Numbered from the stretch's first letter, positions 45,671 to 54,104 are shown. The stretch is 64,000 nucleotides of DNA from Ignavibacteriota bacterium (GCA_016218085.1 JACREY010000007.1:109618-173617), one strand, 5' to 3'. The notes: generated by a model not told the origin, from the sequence alone. Numbers and translations: made by a program.

Positions 45671-48600
45671 CCTGACACCTCCGTAAATGTAACTCCATCT
45701 TCATTATTACCGAAATATAACAGATATTTTCTGACGTTTGTAAATCCCATTTCCTTAAGCGTATCGGCGTATTTTGTGACCTGTTTCTTATGTTCTTCCT
45801 TTACGCTTCCCGTCTTGTAATCGATCACTACTGCTTCGCTTCCTTTTATCAGCACCCTGTCAGGTCTTATAAAGCTTCCGTCATCAAGCAGAATATCGGA
45901 TTCAGGCTTTACTTCCCACCTGCTGCTGAACCAATCCGAGACAACAGTATTATTTCTTAATTTTTCAATCTCCCCATAAATTCTTTCCGAATCACTTTCC
46001 CTTATTATTCCTTCATATATCATTTTAGTTATAACATTTTCTGCATCATCAAATGAAATCAATCTCGATAGCACCTCATGCAGCACAACACCTTTGTTTA
46101 CTTTGCATGCAAATTCCTCATCTGTGAACTCTCTCATTTGCCTGTGCTTTGGTCTTATAATGATTTTTTTGTACCAGTAATCAGAAATAAAATGCTTTAG
46201 GGTTTCCGTACGTACTCCTGATTTTTTCTCGCTTTCTTTCTTTTTTGACTTAATCCCTACAGCAGTTTCATTCCCTTCAGGATTATATTTCTCTTTTATT
46301 ACACTCTTTATCACATTCCCGATATTTTCCGTATTTTTCTTTTCAGGTACCAGGACATAAAGCCTGTCTTCCGCTCTGGTAAAGGTGACATAAAGCAGGT
46401 TCAGGTTATCCAGTCTCGTCTGTGCAAATTCATAATTGAAATCTTCCTCAAAAAAAGTTTTACGCATGCTTAGTTTCGCTTTTACGGCATAAGCGGATGA
46501 AATGCCGAAAGGCACTTCAGCAGCAGAAGCCCAGATCAAGTCTTTTGTTCCGTCAATATTCAGTTTCCAGTTTGCATAAGGAACAATTACAATCTTTCCC
46601 TGCAGCCCTTTGGCTTTATGTATAGTCATAATATTAACCGCATCGGTTCCCCTGGGGCTGTCGATTGTAAAATCATTTTTCTTTTCTTCCCACCAATCCA
46701 GAAAACTTTTCAGGTCAGAATTATTACTTTTTGCATATTCAAGAATCACATCCTGAAACTTTATCAGGTAAGGGTCAGGGACTTCGTCAAATTTCAGAAT
46801 CTTAATCAGGTTTTCGCATACCTCAAATACTCCAGTATCATTAAGAACAGGTTTTATTTTAGGTTTTTCGCTTTCCTTGAAGAATTCATCCGGAATTTTA
46901 TCGTAGAAAAGTTTACCGGCATTTTCAAAGACTGCCGCGAGAGAATCATTACTGCTTTTTATAAAGCACAAGTAATTATATACTGCATCCGCTTTTGCAA
47001 GTTCATCTTTGTTGTCGTTTATGAGTTTCATAAGATCCGCTATCATCCTCACTTTCGGCGAATTGTTCAGCAGCAGCGATTCTGATGAAATAATCCTGTA
47101 TCCTTCGCTTGCCAGCAAGCCGGAGATTTTTTTTGCTTCATCGTTTGACCTGACAAGAACCAGAATATCCGATAATCCGTATCCGTCTTTCAGTACCTCT
47201 TTAACAATTTCCTTTACCTTTTCCTCTGCTCTTTCAACCGCTTTTATTTCTTGTTCATCATCTGAATCAAAAAATTCAATGCAGACGTATCCGCCCTCTT
47301 TCTTATAGTCCTGCTCCACGCTGTCTTTTGCATACGCTTTCTTTATAAGTTCCACGAATGCACCATCGCCTATACCATCAGTAATTTTCCCTGCGGCTGC
47401 CAGGAAAAAGGAATTATTGAACTTCACAATTTCACTGCAGCTTCTCCGGTTAGTCCTGAGATACTCTGTTTTCACCTCTTCCCTGAATCCTTCCAGATCA
47501 CTGTAAATCTTTTCAAGTAGCAGCTTCATATTTCCGCTTCTCCATCTGTAAATAGACTGCTTTACATCGCCTACAACAAGCGCTTTGTTATTTTCACTTA
47601 ATGAGTTAATTATCAAAGGAAGAAGATTATGCCACTGAAATGTTGATGTATCCTGAAACTCGTCAATTAGAATGTTCCTGAAACTGTTTCCGATTTTTTC
47701 ATAAATGAACGGTGTGTTATCTTCCGAAATGACGCTTTTTAAAATTCCGTTCACATCTGACTGAAGCAGTTTTTTGTTTTCCTTCCTGAATCTGCTCAAT
47801 CTTTCGTTAAGGTCTTCAAATATTCCCAGTGTATAAACAGTATCAAGCAGTTCTACCGCAGTAAAATACTTCCTCGAGTTATCCCTGATATATTCTACGG
47901 CTTCTTTTAAAAGCGAATGAAGGCCTTCTTCTGCAGCGCTTTGAATTTCATTTTTTTTCTTTGAAGATTTCGCACACCAGCCCTCATTCGATGAATAAGT
48001 TTCCTCAGCTCGTTTGGTTATTTCATATTCTGATTTAGGATTTCTGGTTTTTAAAATCAGGAATCCCATTACTCCTTTATCCTTATATGAAAAATCTTCA
48101 ATTTCCAGACCGTATCTTTTCATCACATCTTCGGCATTATCACCTATACTCTTGAGATGGATTTCAAACTCTTTTTTAATTTTATAAATTTCCTCAATCA
48201 GCACCTTGATTTTTTCCCTGCTGTCGCTGATTCCCCTGCCTGAACCTTTTTCAAGTGCTGCGTATTTCTTTTCAATATATCTTTCCTTGAAAATTTCATT
48301 GCCAAGTTTTCTGATATCCTTTTCAATATCCCATCCCCTGTCATCGTTAATTTTCATAAGTATAAATTCAGAGAGATATTTTTTAAGTTCTTCATCATCT
48401 TTCAAACCTTTGAGCATCATATCGGTAATTTCATCGAGAACTTTTTCCTGGTCGAGCTCTATGTCAAAATTAATCTGCAGCTTCAGCTCTTTTGAAAAGG
48501 ACCTGAGCACCCGGTTGAAAAAACTGTCAATTGTGCTGATGGAAAAATCCGAATAGTTATGAAGAATGCTGTTAAGTGTCACTTTTGCAAGTTCTTCAAT

Positions 48601-48843
48601 ATCTCCCTTAACTCCTTCTTCGGTGAGCTGTGCCTTCAGCTCTTCATTTTTTCCTTTTGACAGATCTACCAAAAAGTTCAGCACACGGCTTTTCATTTCT
48701 TCCGTTGCTTTGTTGGTAAAAGTAATCGCCAGGATATTTTTAAATGCACCGGGATACCTGAATGCGAACTTCAGGTATTCCTTTGCAAGCTTGTATGTCT
48801 TGCCTGAACCTGCTGATGACTGATATATGGTTAAATTACTCAT
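45667..48843 (-). CDS. AddA-type UvrD/RecB helicase-nuclease subunit
   Basis: 1058 aa. Walker A IYQSSAGSGKTYKLAKEYLK (residues 6-25), motif Ia LAITFTNKATEEMKSRVL, Walker B ILIDEFQDTSTFQW, motif III VGDVKQSIYRWRSG and motif VI-region LLYVTFTRAEDRLYVL are all present, so the helicase is active by sequence. The C-terminal RecB-family nuclease shows VLHEVLSRL and AVVIDYKTGSVKEEHKKQVT. Together with the AddB-like gene, overlapping by 4 bases, it forms a two-subunit DNA-end resection machine. A YpsA-like gene upstream overlaps its start by 8 bases. Confidence 0.92.
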   Translation of the reverse strand: MSNLTIYQSSAGSGKTYKLAKEYLKFAFRYPGAFKNILAITFTNKATEEMKSRVLNFLVDLSKGKNEELKAQLTEEGVKGDIEELAKVTLNSILHNYSDFSISTIDSFFNRVLRSFSKELKLQINFDIELDQEKVLDEITDMMLKGLKDDEELKKYLSEFILMKINDDRGWDIEKDIRKLGNEIFKERYIEKKYAALEKGSGRGISDSREKIKVLIEEIYKIKKEFEIHLKSIGDNAEDVMKRYGLEIEDFSYKDKGVMGFLILKTRNPKSEYEITKRAEETYSSNEGWCAKSSKKKNEIQSAAEEGLHSLLKEAVEYIRDNSRKYFTAVELLDTVYTLGIFEDLNERLSRFRKENKKLLQSDVNGILKSVISEDNTPFIYEKIGNSFRNILIDEFQDTSTFQWHNLLPLIINSLSENNKALVVGDVKQSIYRWRSGNMKLLLEKIYSDLEGFREEVKTEYLRTNRRSCSEIVKFNNSFFLAAAGKITDGIGDGAFVELIKKAYAKDSVEQDYKKEGGYVCIEFFDSDDEQEIKAVERAEEKVKEIVKEVLKDGYGLSDILVLVRSNDEAKKISGLLASEGYRIISSESLLLNNSPKVRMIADLMKLINDNKDELAKADAVYNYLCFIKSSNDSLAAVFENAGKLFYDKIPDEFFKESEKPKIKPVLNDTGVFEVCENLIKILKFDEVPDPYLIKFQDVILEYAKSNNSDLKSFLDWWEEKKNDFTIDSPRGTDAVNIMTIHKAKGLQGKIVIVPYANWKLNIDGTKDLIWASAAEVPFGISSAYAVKAKLSMRKTFFEEDFNYEFAQTRLDNLNLLYVTFTRAEDRLYVLVPEKKNTENIGNVIKSVIKEKYNPEGNETAVGIKSKKKESEKKSGVRTETLKHFISDYWYKKIIIRPKHRQMREFTDEEFACKVNKGVVLHEVLSRLISFDDAENVITKMIYEGIIRESDSERIYGEIEKLRNNTVVSDWFSSRWEVKPESDILLDDGSFIRPDRVLIKGSEAVVIDYKTGSVKEEHKKQVTKYADTLKEMGFTNVRKYLLYFGNNEDGVTFTEVSG

Positions 48844-49300
48844 CTTCGAATAAGGCTTTTACCAGAAATTTTTTTGTCTTTTCGAATATGCCCGGATTCT
48901 GGCTTTCCCTGTTTCCTGCAACATTTAGAATTTCAATTTTATTTTTCTCCAGCCAGCTTAGAAATTTTTTTCTTGAAGGATTTACAATCACAGGCTTGAG
49001 GTTATTAACAGCTATTGCATAAGTAAGCTGTGTGCCGTCACCGACAATTCTCTTTTTCGAATCGAGCCTGCAGAATATCACTGTGCCGTCTGCAGAAAGG
49101 ACATTCTTTACGGTTCGTTCATCATATTTGAAAGTATCTGTTTCCTTCAGCCTGAACTTCTTCAAAGACAAATCTCTTCCGAGTTCGGTCATAAAGCCCC
49201 TGGGACAGAAACCTCCCGTCGGTATATTCAATATTAATGCGGCTTCCAGCCCGGCCCTGTCGGCGCCGGTCTGTCCGCCCGAAATAATTTTTTTAAGCAT
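48836..49300 (-). CDS. YpsA/putative molybdenum-carrier-like Rossmann protein
   Basis: 154 aa. Family landmarks: KKIISGGQTGADRAGLEAAL at the N-terminus, GGFCPRGFMTELG, DGTVIFCRL, and GTQLTYAIAVNNLKPVIVN. This is the cpYpsA/"putative molybdenum carrier" family (PF12694), related to SLOG/LOG nucleotide-binding Rossmann folds. Some members bind metal clusters; the physiological role is unclear, and SLOG-fold relatives act as nucleotide sensors. Here it overlaps the AddA-like start by 8 bases and precedes it, so it is made together with AddAB, an unusual partner worth noting. Confidence 0.85.
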   Translation of the reverse strand: MLKKIISGGQTGADRAGLEAALILNIPTGGFCPRGFMTELGRDLSLKKFRLKETDTFKYDERTVKNVLSADGTVIFCRLDSKKRIVGDGTQLTYAIAVNNLKPVIVNPSRKKFLSWLEKNKIEILNVAGNRESQNPGIFEKTKKFLVKALFEDE

Positions 49301-49380
49301 ATAACGGGTGAATAAATAAATGTAAATAGAATAAATGTTTTAAAAAATCCTATTTGCTTCATTCATATAATATTTTTAAA

Positions 49381-51837
49381 TTATTTCTGTTCTTTTGGAT
49401 TTGTCATTTCGGGGGTTTCGCCGGAATTTTCCTGTTTGTTTTTGTCCTTACCTTCTTTTTTGCTTTTCTCGAGTTCAACGCTCACGGAATCGGACTTGAT
49501 ACGGGAAGTACCAGTAAGGTCCATATTCCAGCCGGTTGAGTCGGTCAGGTAAGTGAGGGAGTCATAAATCACTTTGAGAGAATCGGGCAAAGTGCCCAGG
49601 GACCTCAGTTGTTTTTTAACCGAATCTATTTTTTCCAGGGTTGTATAAAATTCTATTTTTGGAGCCAGATTCTGTGCAAAAAGAGAATTCGGATATACTT
49701 TCTTCAGCATTTTGTAATAAGAAAGCGAGCTGTCTTTATTTTTAAAGCCGTATTCATATATCCAGCCGATTGAATAGAGGGATTTCATATAAACAGAATC
49801 TCCCGAAGAGCTTTTTGAAAGGACGGTTTTTAGATTATTCAATGCGGCCTCAAAATTATTTTTAAGAATATATTCCTCGGCTGATTTGAAAAGAAACATT
49901 GAAGTATCAACTGCAATTTCCACGAGTTGAAGTCCGAGAACTTTTCTCGATTCATTAGCAAAAGCCGTGTTTGGGTACCGCGATACAACAAGCCTGAAAT
50001 ATTCATTTGCCTTTTCTTCGTCGCCGAGATTCTTGTGGATTGTACCGGCGGTATAAATTGCTTTTGAAGTTTTTTCCGGCAGAAGACTGTCGGAAATGAT
50101 GATGTCGAGATAATACAATGCAGAATCAGACCTGCCGAGCTCATAGAGGAAAAGCTCAGAAAGCTGGAAGTAAGCGTCAACTCTTGCCGTTTGTTTAACG
50201 ACCTTAATGGAATCTTCTATATGGATAGCCAGAAGCAGGGAATCTTCGGGACTCATTTTTTTGACTTCGGGCTCTTTCTCTGTTTTTAAAGTAGTATCAG
50301 AAGTTTTAAGATTTTCAGTTGAATCTGTTTTTGGTATTGAAACCGAATCGATATTCTGAATCACTTCAGGACTTTCATCGGGATTACCGAGAGAGTCAAG
50401 CTTTAATCCGCCGCTATAGCCGCTGCCTTTCAGCTTGGGAGGATTGTTCTGTTCGCCTTCTCTTCGTTCAATTTCTTTTTCCTCCACGCCTTTTTCCCTG
50501 TTCCAGTTTTCCCTGTATTTAAGAAAATCCGGTTCGAAGTCCGGATAAACGATTTTTGCAGAGTCTTTAACTGCGGCGACGAGAGTAAAATATTTATCGA
50601 GGGTAGCGGTTTTTTTCAGGCTGGTTTTAAGAAAATCCGAAGTATTATTTGTTTCGGCGGATTTTTTATAGTTCACATAAGCAAAAAGGTAGTCATTTTT
50701 GACATACTCCGAATACTCAGCAAGGTGGAAGAAAGCATCTGCTGCGGCTTTAGTGCCGGGATATTTAAGTATTACATTATAGTATTCTTTTTTAGCGTCA
50801 ATATATTTTTTTTCGGAGTAGTATGTATTAGCAATTTCAAGTTCGACGAGCTGTTTCATATCAGGATAATCCCTGTATTTACTGTTCTGCTTATCGAGTA
50901 TTTCCAGAGCTTCGCCCACCCTGCCGATAACAACGAGTGATTTGGCTTCATTCAGCTTGGAATAAAACAGCAAATCGAAATCGGATGTGATTTCATTAGC
51001 TTTTCTGAATTCGATATAAGCTTCGGACGGGATAAACTTCGAATATATCTTTGCAAGTATATATTGTTTTTCCGCTTTCTTTTCTTTTTCTTTTGTAAGC
51101 TCGATTGAATTCCTGAACTGGCTGACGGCTGTTTTATAATCATTCCTTGCAAGAGCCATAAGGGCAAGGTCCTGCGTGATATCGGATTTTATTTCGTTAT
51201 TCAGTGTGGATTTATAGAGGTTCGACAGAATAGTTTCTGCCTCCTGGGATTTGCCGAGTCTGAGTTTTGTTTTCCCGAGATAGAGAATTGCTTCATCGTA
51301 CAAATCGCTTTTAGTTAGCTTGGAGAGGAATTCATTGAATTTCCTTTCAGCAGAAAGGTACTCGCCCTGATAGAAATATGATTTACCAATCAGCAGCACA
51401 GCATCATCCATAAAGCGCGTGCTTTTATTATACTGTATAATTTTAGAGCAGCGGCTGAGTACGTTAGTAAGTTTTTCCCTTGCGGTGGAAGAAATCGGCG
51501 GAGTGATATTAAGCGAATCGAGTCTTCTGTTATAGGTTGCGATAGTAGAGAGTCTGTAGTCGGTCATAGCTTCATCGTACTCTTCGAGCGCCTGATAGAA
51601 TTTATTGAAGAAAGTGCCGAACATTTCGGAGCGGTTTCCCATATAGAAATAGGTAACAAAGTTCTGGAAGTCGTCGTTAAGGGTGACGTCGTAGTTCGGC
51701 TCGAGGTCATCCGCGCCTTCCGCCTGTTCTTGCAGGATGGTTTTATAGGTAGTGTAATTGCATCCGTAAGAGAACACAAAAAGTACAAAGGCGAAATACA
51801 GATATTTCTTAAAATCTATTTTCCTCAAAAAATTCAA
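49381..51837 (-). CDS. Large TPR lipoprotein (SprE/PorW-like candidate)
   Basis: 818 aa. Hydrophobic N-terminus ending in a lipobox-like SYGC (about residues 23-26), then many TPR-type helical repeats: DDAVLLIGKSYFYQGEYLSA, YDEAILYLGKTKLRLGKSQE, KAAADAFFHLAEYSEY, AYFQLSELFLYELGRSDSAL and EEKANEYFRLVVSRYPNTAF. An acidic Ser/Thr/Pro-rich stretch interrupts the repeats around 430-540. Tail is low-complexity (KEGKDKNKQENSGE). SprE/PorW of type IX secretion is a TPR outer-membrane lipoprotein. Given the T9SS cargo here that is a good candidate identity, but I cannot confirm it from motifs. Confidence 0.7.
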   Translation of the reverse strand: MNFLRKIDFKKYLYFAFVLFVFSYGCNYTTYKTILQEQAEGADDLEPNYDVTLNDDFQNFVTYFYMGNRSEMFGTFFNKFYQALEEYDEAMTDYRLSTIATYNRRLDSLNITPPISSTAREKLTNVLSRCSKIIQYNKSTRFMDDAVLLIGKSYFYQGEYLSAERKFNEFLSKLTKSDLYDEAILYLGKTKLRLGKSQEAETILSNLYKSTLNNEIKSDITQDLALMALARNDYKTAVSQFRNSIELTKEKEKKAEKQYILAKIYSKFIPSEAYIEFRKANEITSDFDLLFYSKLNEAKSLVVIGRVGEALEILDKQNSKYRDYPDMKQLVELEIANTYYSEKKYIDAKKEYYNVILKYPGTKAAADAFFHLAEYSEYVKNDYLFAYVNYKKSAETNNTSDFLKTSLKKTATLDKYFTLVAAVKDSAKIVYPDFEPDFLKYRENWNREKGVEEKEIERREGEQNNPPKLKGSGYSGGLKLDSLGNPDESPEVIQNIDSVSIPKTDSTENLKTSDTTLKTEKEPEVKKMSPEDSLLLAIHIEDSIKVVKQTARVDAYFQLSELFLYELGRSDSALYYLDIIISDSLLPEKTSKAIYTAGTIHKNLGDEEKANEYFRLVVSRYPNTAFANESRKVLGLQLVEIAVDTSMFLFKSAEEYILKNNFEAALNNLKTVLSKSSSGDSVYMKSLYSIGWIYEYGFKNKDSSLSYYKMLKKVYPNSLFAQNLAPKIEFYTTLEKIDSVKKQLRSLGTLPDSLKVIYDSLTYLTDSTGWNMDLTGTSRIKSDSVSVELEKSKKEGKDKNKQENSGETPEMTNPKEQK

Positions 51838-51914
51838 TTATTTACTTAAATTATTTTTAATAAAATGTTTAATCAAGACAAAAGTTTTAAATAAATTCTG
51901 AATGCTGAATTCTG

Positions 51915-51928
51915 TCCGCCACGGCGGA
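51915..51928. repeat. REP-like palindrome TCCGCCACGGCGGA, copy A
   Basis: Perfect 6-bp arms around AC. The same element recurs at 53344-53357, 53708-53719, 53753-53766 (T variant) and 53911-53924, mostly after a GAATTATGAATGCTGAATTCTG-type AT-rich leader. Confidence 0.7.
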
Positions 51929-52052
51929 TGCAAAAAACTCAAATTATAAATGGATGAGCAAAAAGCATTAAACGCAAAGGACGCAAAGTATGCCGCAAAG
52001 AGGGCAAAGGAAACCTTTTTTCAAAATTCTGAATGGAAGAATAGTTTATTAT

Positions 52053-52169
52053 GTGTATTGAGTGTATTGAGTGCATTGAGTGCATTGAGTGTTTTGAGTG
52101 TTTTGAGTGTATTGAGTGTTTTGAGTGTTTTGAGTGTTTTGAGTGTTTTGAATGTTTTGAGTGTAATAG
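52053..52169. repeat. 9-bp minisatellite, 13 units
   Basis: Thirteen head-to-tail 9-base units of GTGTATTGA or GTGTTTTGA with few substitutions (GTGCATTGA twice). The last two units are imperfect. Period 9 gives an open frame on both strands, which is why long meaningless frames appear here. Slipped-strand length variation is likely. Confidence 0.9.
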
Positions 52170-52254
52170 GTTAAAAACGTTTAAATTTTTTAAAATAAGC
52201 GATATTTTAGAAAGTGAAAAAAAACTGTACCAACTTTGTACCAGTTTTGTATTT

Positions 52255-52749
52255 TTATTTTGTTTTCTGCTCAATTTCAATGTTTTTACTTCTATTTTTT
52301 GTGGTTTTTGTACCAATTTTTTGATTGGGTGTACCAATTTCTTTATTGGGTTTATCTATTTCGAATTCATCCGGTTTCAGTTCATCGGCACAGTTTGAGA
52401 TTTCGGATAAGACGATACTGCTCTGGCAGGCGTCGATGGATTTAGAAAGTTTTATCAGGAGAGTCATCATTTTATCATACCTGAGGAGAATTTCAGAATC
52501 ATCGAGCTTGCCGAGGATTTTTGAAAAGTGGCTGTTCAGATTTTCGAGACGCGCCTTTTTTTCTTCGAGCAATTTCTTTTTAAACTCTTTCAGTTCTTCC
52601 GACTGGACTTCAAAGACGACAGAGCAATATTTTTTATTCCAGTTAGTCATAGTATTAACAGACTTATCCAGGATTTTTGCGGTTTCGCGCAGAGAGTGGC
52701 CTGAGGAGCGAAGGCGGATAAAGGTTTTTATTTGTTCAAGGTTTTTCAT
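52255..52749 (-). CDS. Small HTH protein of unknown function (second gene of repeat-island cassette)
   Basis: 164 aa. N-terminal helix-turn-helix, residues about 5-38 (IRLRSSGHSLRETAKILDKS then VNTMTNWNKKY), of the resolvase/transposase-like type. A long charged helical region (residues about 48-115) probably forms a coiled coil. The low-complexity tail has a repeated (K)PN(K/Q)(E/K)IGT unit. The tail codons coincide with TGTACCAATTT-type repeats. Not matched to a known family. Its start overlaps the stop of the preceding gene by 4 bases, so the pair is expressed together. Repeats surround both genes, and terminator-like or transposase sequence was not found. Confidence 0.6.
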   Translation of the reverse strand: MKNLEQIKTFIRLRSSGHSLRETAKILDKSVNTMTNWNKKYCSVVFEVQSEELKEFKKKLLEEKKARLENLNSHFSKILGKLDDSEILLRYDKMMTLLIKLSKSIDACQSSIVLSEISNCADELKPDEFEIDKPNKEIGTPNQKIGTKTTKNRSKNIEIEQKTK

Positions 52750-53213
52750 TTGTTTTTGATTTTAATTTTTTTAAAAAGAGGACCAAACTCACCATTTAAA
52801 TTTTCAATTTTCTTATCGCTATTTTCATCACTGTCTTCATTATCATCGCAGTCATCTTCATCATCATCGTCATCAACGAGGCCATTAAAATCGCCATTTT
52901 TAGGGCAGTCGTAATAATAGTCTTTTGCATCTCTTTTTTTTATGATTTTGAGCCGGTGGCCATAGTAGAGCATAATGAAATCGCCGACTTTCTGATGCAG
53001 GTTTCCCGTAGCGATGTTATAGATTACTTTTTCAAAGAGGGAATCGAATGCGAGTTTAACTGCATGGTCTATTTCTTTGTTTTTTTTCATAAGTTCGGTA
53101 AGTTCGGCACGGGTATAGCCGAGGGAGCGGATGCATTTTCCGAACCAGAAGTCGCCGGGTTTTTCTGTCCATTTTTTAAGAGCGGCGGGGATGTCTTTTA
53201 TTGGGGTCTTCAT
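52746..53213 (-). CDS. Unknown protein with acidic tail, terminase-small-subunit-like (first gene of cassette)
   Basis: 155 aa. Residues about 1-85 are helical with GKCIRSLGYTRAELTELMKK, KEIDHAVKLAFDSLFEKVIY and NLHQKVGDFIMLYYGHRLKI. This is a pattern faintly like phage terminase small subunits, in which an HTH is followed by a helix and F...Y..... packing. Residues about 113-140 are almost all Asp/Glu (VDDDDDEDDCDDNEDSDENS), then a basic end (KKIKIKNK). The acidic run suggests a DNA-mimic or protein-binding tail. There is no large terminase, portal or capsid gene nearby, so a phage origin is unproven. Confidence 0.6.
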   Translation of the reverse strand: MKTPIKDIPAALKKWTEKPGDFWFGKCIRSLGYTRAELTELMKKNKEIDHAVKLAFDSLFEKVIYNIATGNLHQKVGDFIMLYYGHRLKIIKKRDAKDYYYDCPKNGDFNGLVDDDDDEDDCDDNEDSDENSDKKIENLNGEFGPLFKKIKIKNK

Positions 53214-53343
53214 ATCACTGATTAATTTGATTACACTGATTTCGCTGATTTAAAAAACTTTTGACGCTGATTCTTATGATAATTATGTTTTCCGCTGATA
53301 GAGCTTTTTTGAGGGTTTAAGAGCTTTGCACACGGGAAACACT

Positions 53344-53357
53344 TCCGCCACGGCGGA
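53344..53357. repeat. REP-like palindrome TCCGCCACGGCGGA, copy B
   Basis: Identical 14-base palindrome, followed by CACGAAGAGCGTGGATTGAA. Same family as copy A. Confidence 0.7.
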
Positions 53358-53707
53358 CACGAAGAGCGTGGATTGAACTGATAAGAGCGGATAGAGCATA
53401 GTATTTCAAATAAGCTATTTAGCATATTTTTTATATTTTATACAAGCTAATTGGATTATATTTAAATGTCAAGGGCAAGATTAAGTTTTTAAATGTATTA
53501 AGAGTATTAGGTGGCATTGGGTGCAGTAAGGGGGTGAATTCTGAATTTAAGAGCAAAAGCATTTTCACAAAGGGGCACGAAGGATACACGAAGGCTTTGC
53601 CACGGAGGAGCGGTTCATTAAGTATATTGAGTGTATTAGGTGTAATGAGTATATAAAGAGTAAAACACAAAAAGAAATGTAAATAAATTCTGAATTATGA
53701 ATGCTGC

Positions 53708-53719
53708 CCGCCACGGCGG
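53708..53719. repeat. REP-like palindrome CCGCCACGGCGG, copy C
   Basis: Shortened copy, without the outer T/A pair, preceded by GAATTATGAATGCTGC and followed by a partial CCACGGCG repeat. Confidence 0.65.
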
Positions 53720-53740
53720 TCTCCACGGCGACTCTTCGAG

Positions 53741-53862
53741 ATGCAAAAAACGTCCGCTACGGCGGATTTCGCTAAAAACACTCAACTGCAATTTTTAGAT
53801 TACTAATTTAGAACAAATATTCCTCACTTCCCTGTCTTTCTGTCTTTATTATGGATTTTTAG
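53741..53862. repeat. ~120-base diverged direct repeat, copy 1
   Basis: Begins ATGCAAAAAACGTCCGC, includes the palindrome TCCGCTACGGCGGA (53753-53766), TTTCGCTAA, CACTCAAC, GATTACTA and CAAATATTCCT, and ends near TATGGATTTT. Copy 2 at 53899-54021 has the same blocks in the same order with substitutions, so this is an old duplication or two insertions of one intergenic element. Confidence 0.65.
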
Positions 53863-53883
53863 AATTATGAATTATAAATTCTG

Positions 53884-53899
53884 TCCCGACAAGTCGGGA
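53884..53899. repeat. Palindrome TCCCGACAAGTCGGGA
   Basis: Perfect 7-bp arms around AA, placed after an AATTATAAATTCTG leader like the one preceding the CCGCCACGGCGG palindromes, and just before direct-repeat copy 2. Confidence 0.65.
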
Positions 53900-54021
53900 T
53901 GCAAAGAGCGTCCGCCACGGCGGATTTCGCTAAGACCGCTCAACAGCGGCTGATTGATTACTATTTTAAATCAAATATTCCTTTTTCTCCTCCCACTTTC
54001 TGCCTTTTAAATGGATTTGCC
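53899..54021. repeat. ~120-base diverged direct repeat, copy 2
   Basis: ATGCAAAGAGCG, palindrome TCCGCCACGGCGGA (53911-53924), TTTCGCTAAGACCGCTCAAC, GATTACTATTTT, CAAATATTCCT, then ATGGATTTGCC. Block order matches copy 1 at 53741-53862. Confidence 0.65.
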
Positions 54022-54104
54022 AAGATTTATATTATTGTTTAATATCTGAATTATGCAGTTTTATTAGATATTGAGAAATTAAGCATTTAGCAGAAAGAAA
54101 TTTA

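Larger units (their letters stand above)
51838..52254. other. Repeat-rich intergenic sequence, left part of the island
   Basis: About 417 bases. It contains a GAATGCTGAATTCTG leader plus the palindrome TCCGCCACGGCGGA (51915-51928). A run of ACGCAAAGG-like units lies near 51968-52010, then a 9-bp minisatellite (52053-52169). Two TGTACCAA(C/T)TTT-type repeats (about 52228-52250) lie just before the stop of the HTH gene. A 115-residue frame reading CIECIEC... across the minisatellite is judged spurious. Confidence 0.6.
53214..54104. other. Repeat-rich intergenic sequence, right part of the island
   Basis: 891 bases with no convincing gene. From left to right: CACTGATT/CGCTGATT-type repeats (53217-53300), palindrome copy B (53344-53357), and degraded minisatellite-like GTATTA/GTGTATTAGGTG units (53490-53520 and 53625-53655). 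Then come ACACGAAGG-type units near 53560-53590, palindromes C and D, the first of two ~120-base direct repeats, a TCCCGACAAGTCGGGA palindrome, and the second direct repeat. The lon promoter must lie at its right end. Confidence 0.6.

Noticed and set aside
52036..52169. Possible CRISPR array
   Set aside because: The repeats are directly adjacent 9-mers without spacers, and no cas genes are present.
51939..52337. Minus-strand frame rich in HSKHSKHS
   Set aside because: Same minisatellite read on the other strand, overlapping the HTH gene tail.
52051..52398. Open frame of 115 residues reading CIECIEC/CFEC repeats on the plus strand
   Set aside because: It is created by the 9-bp minisatellite and runs antisense into the HTH gene; no ribosome-binding site or non-repeat domain supports it.
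53214..54104. Transposon or insertion sequence in the repeat island
   Set aside because: No transposase, terminal inverted repeats or target duplication were recognised; the repeats are short and palindromic.
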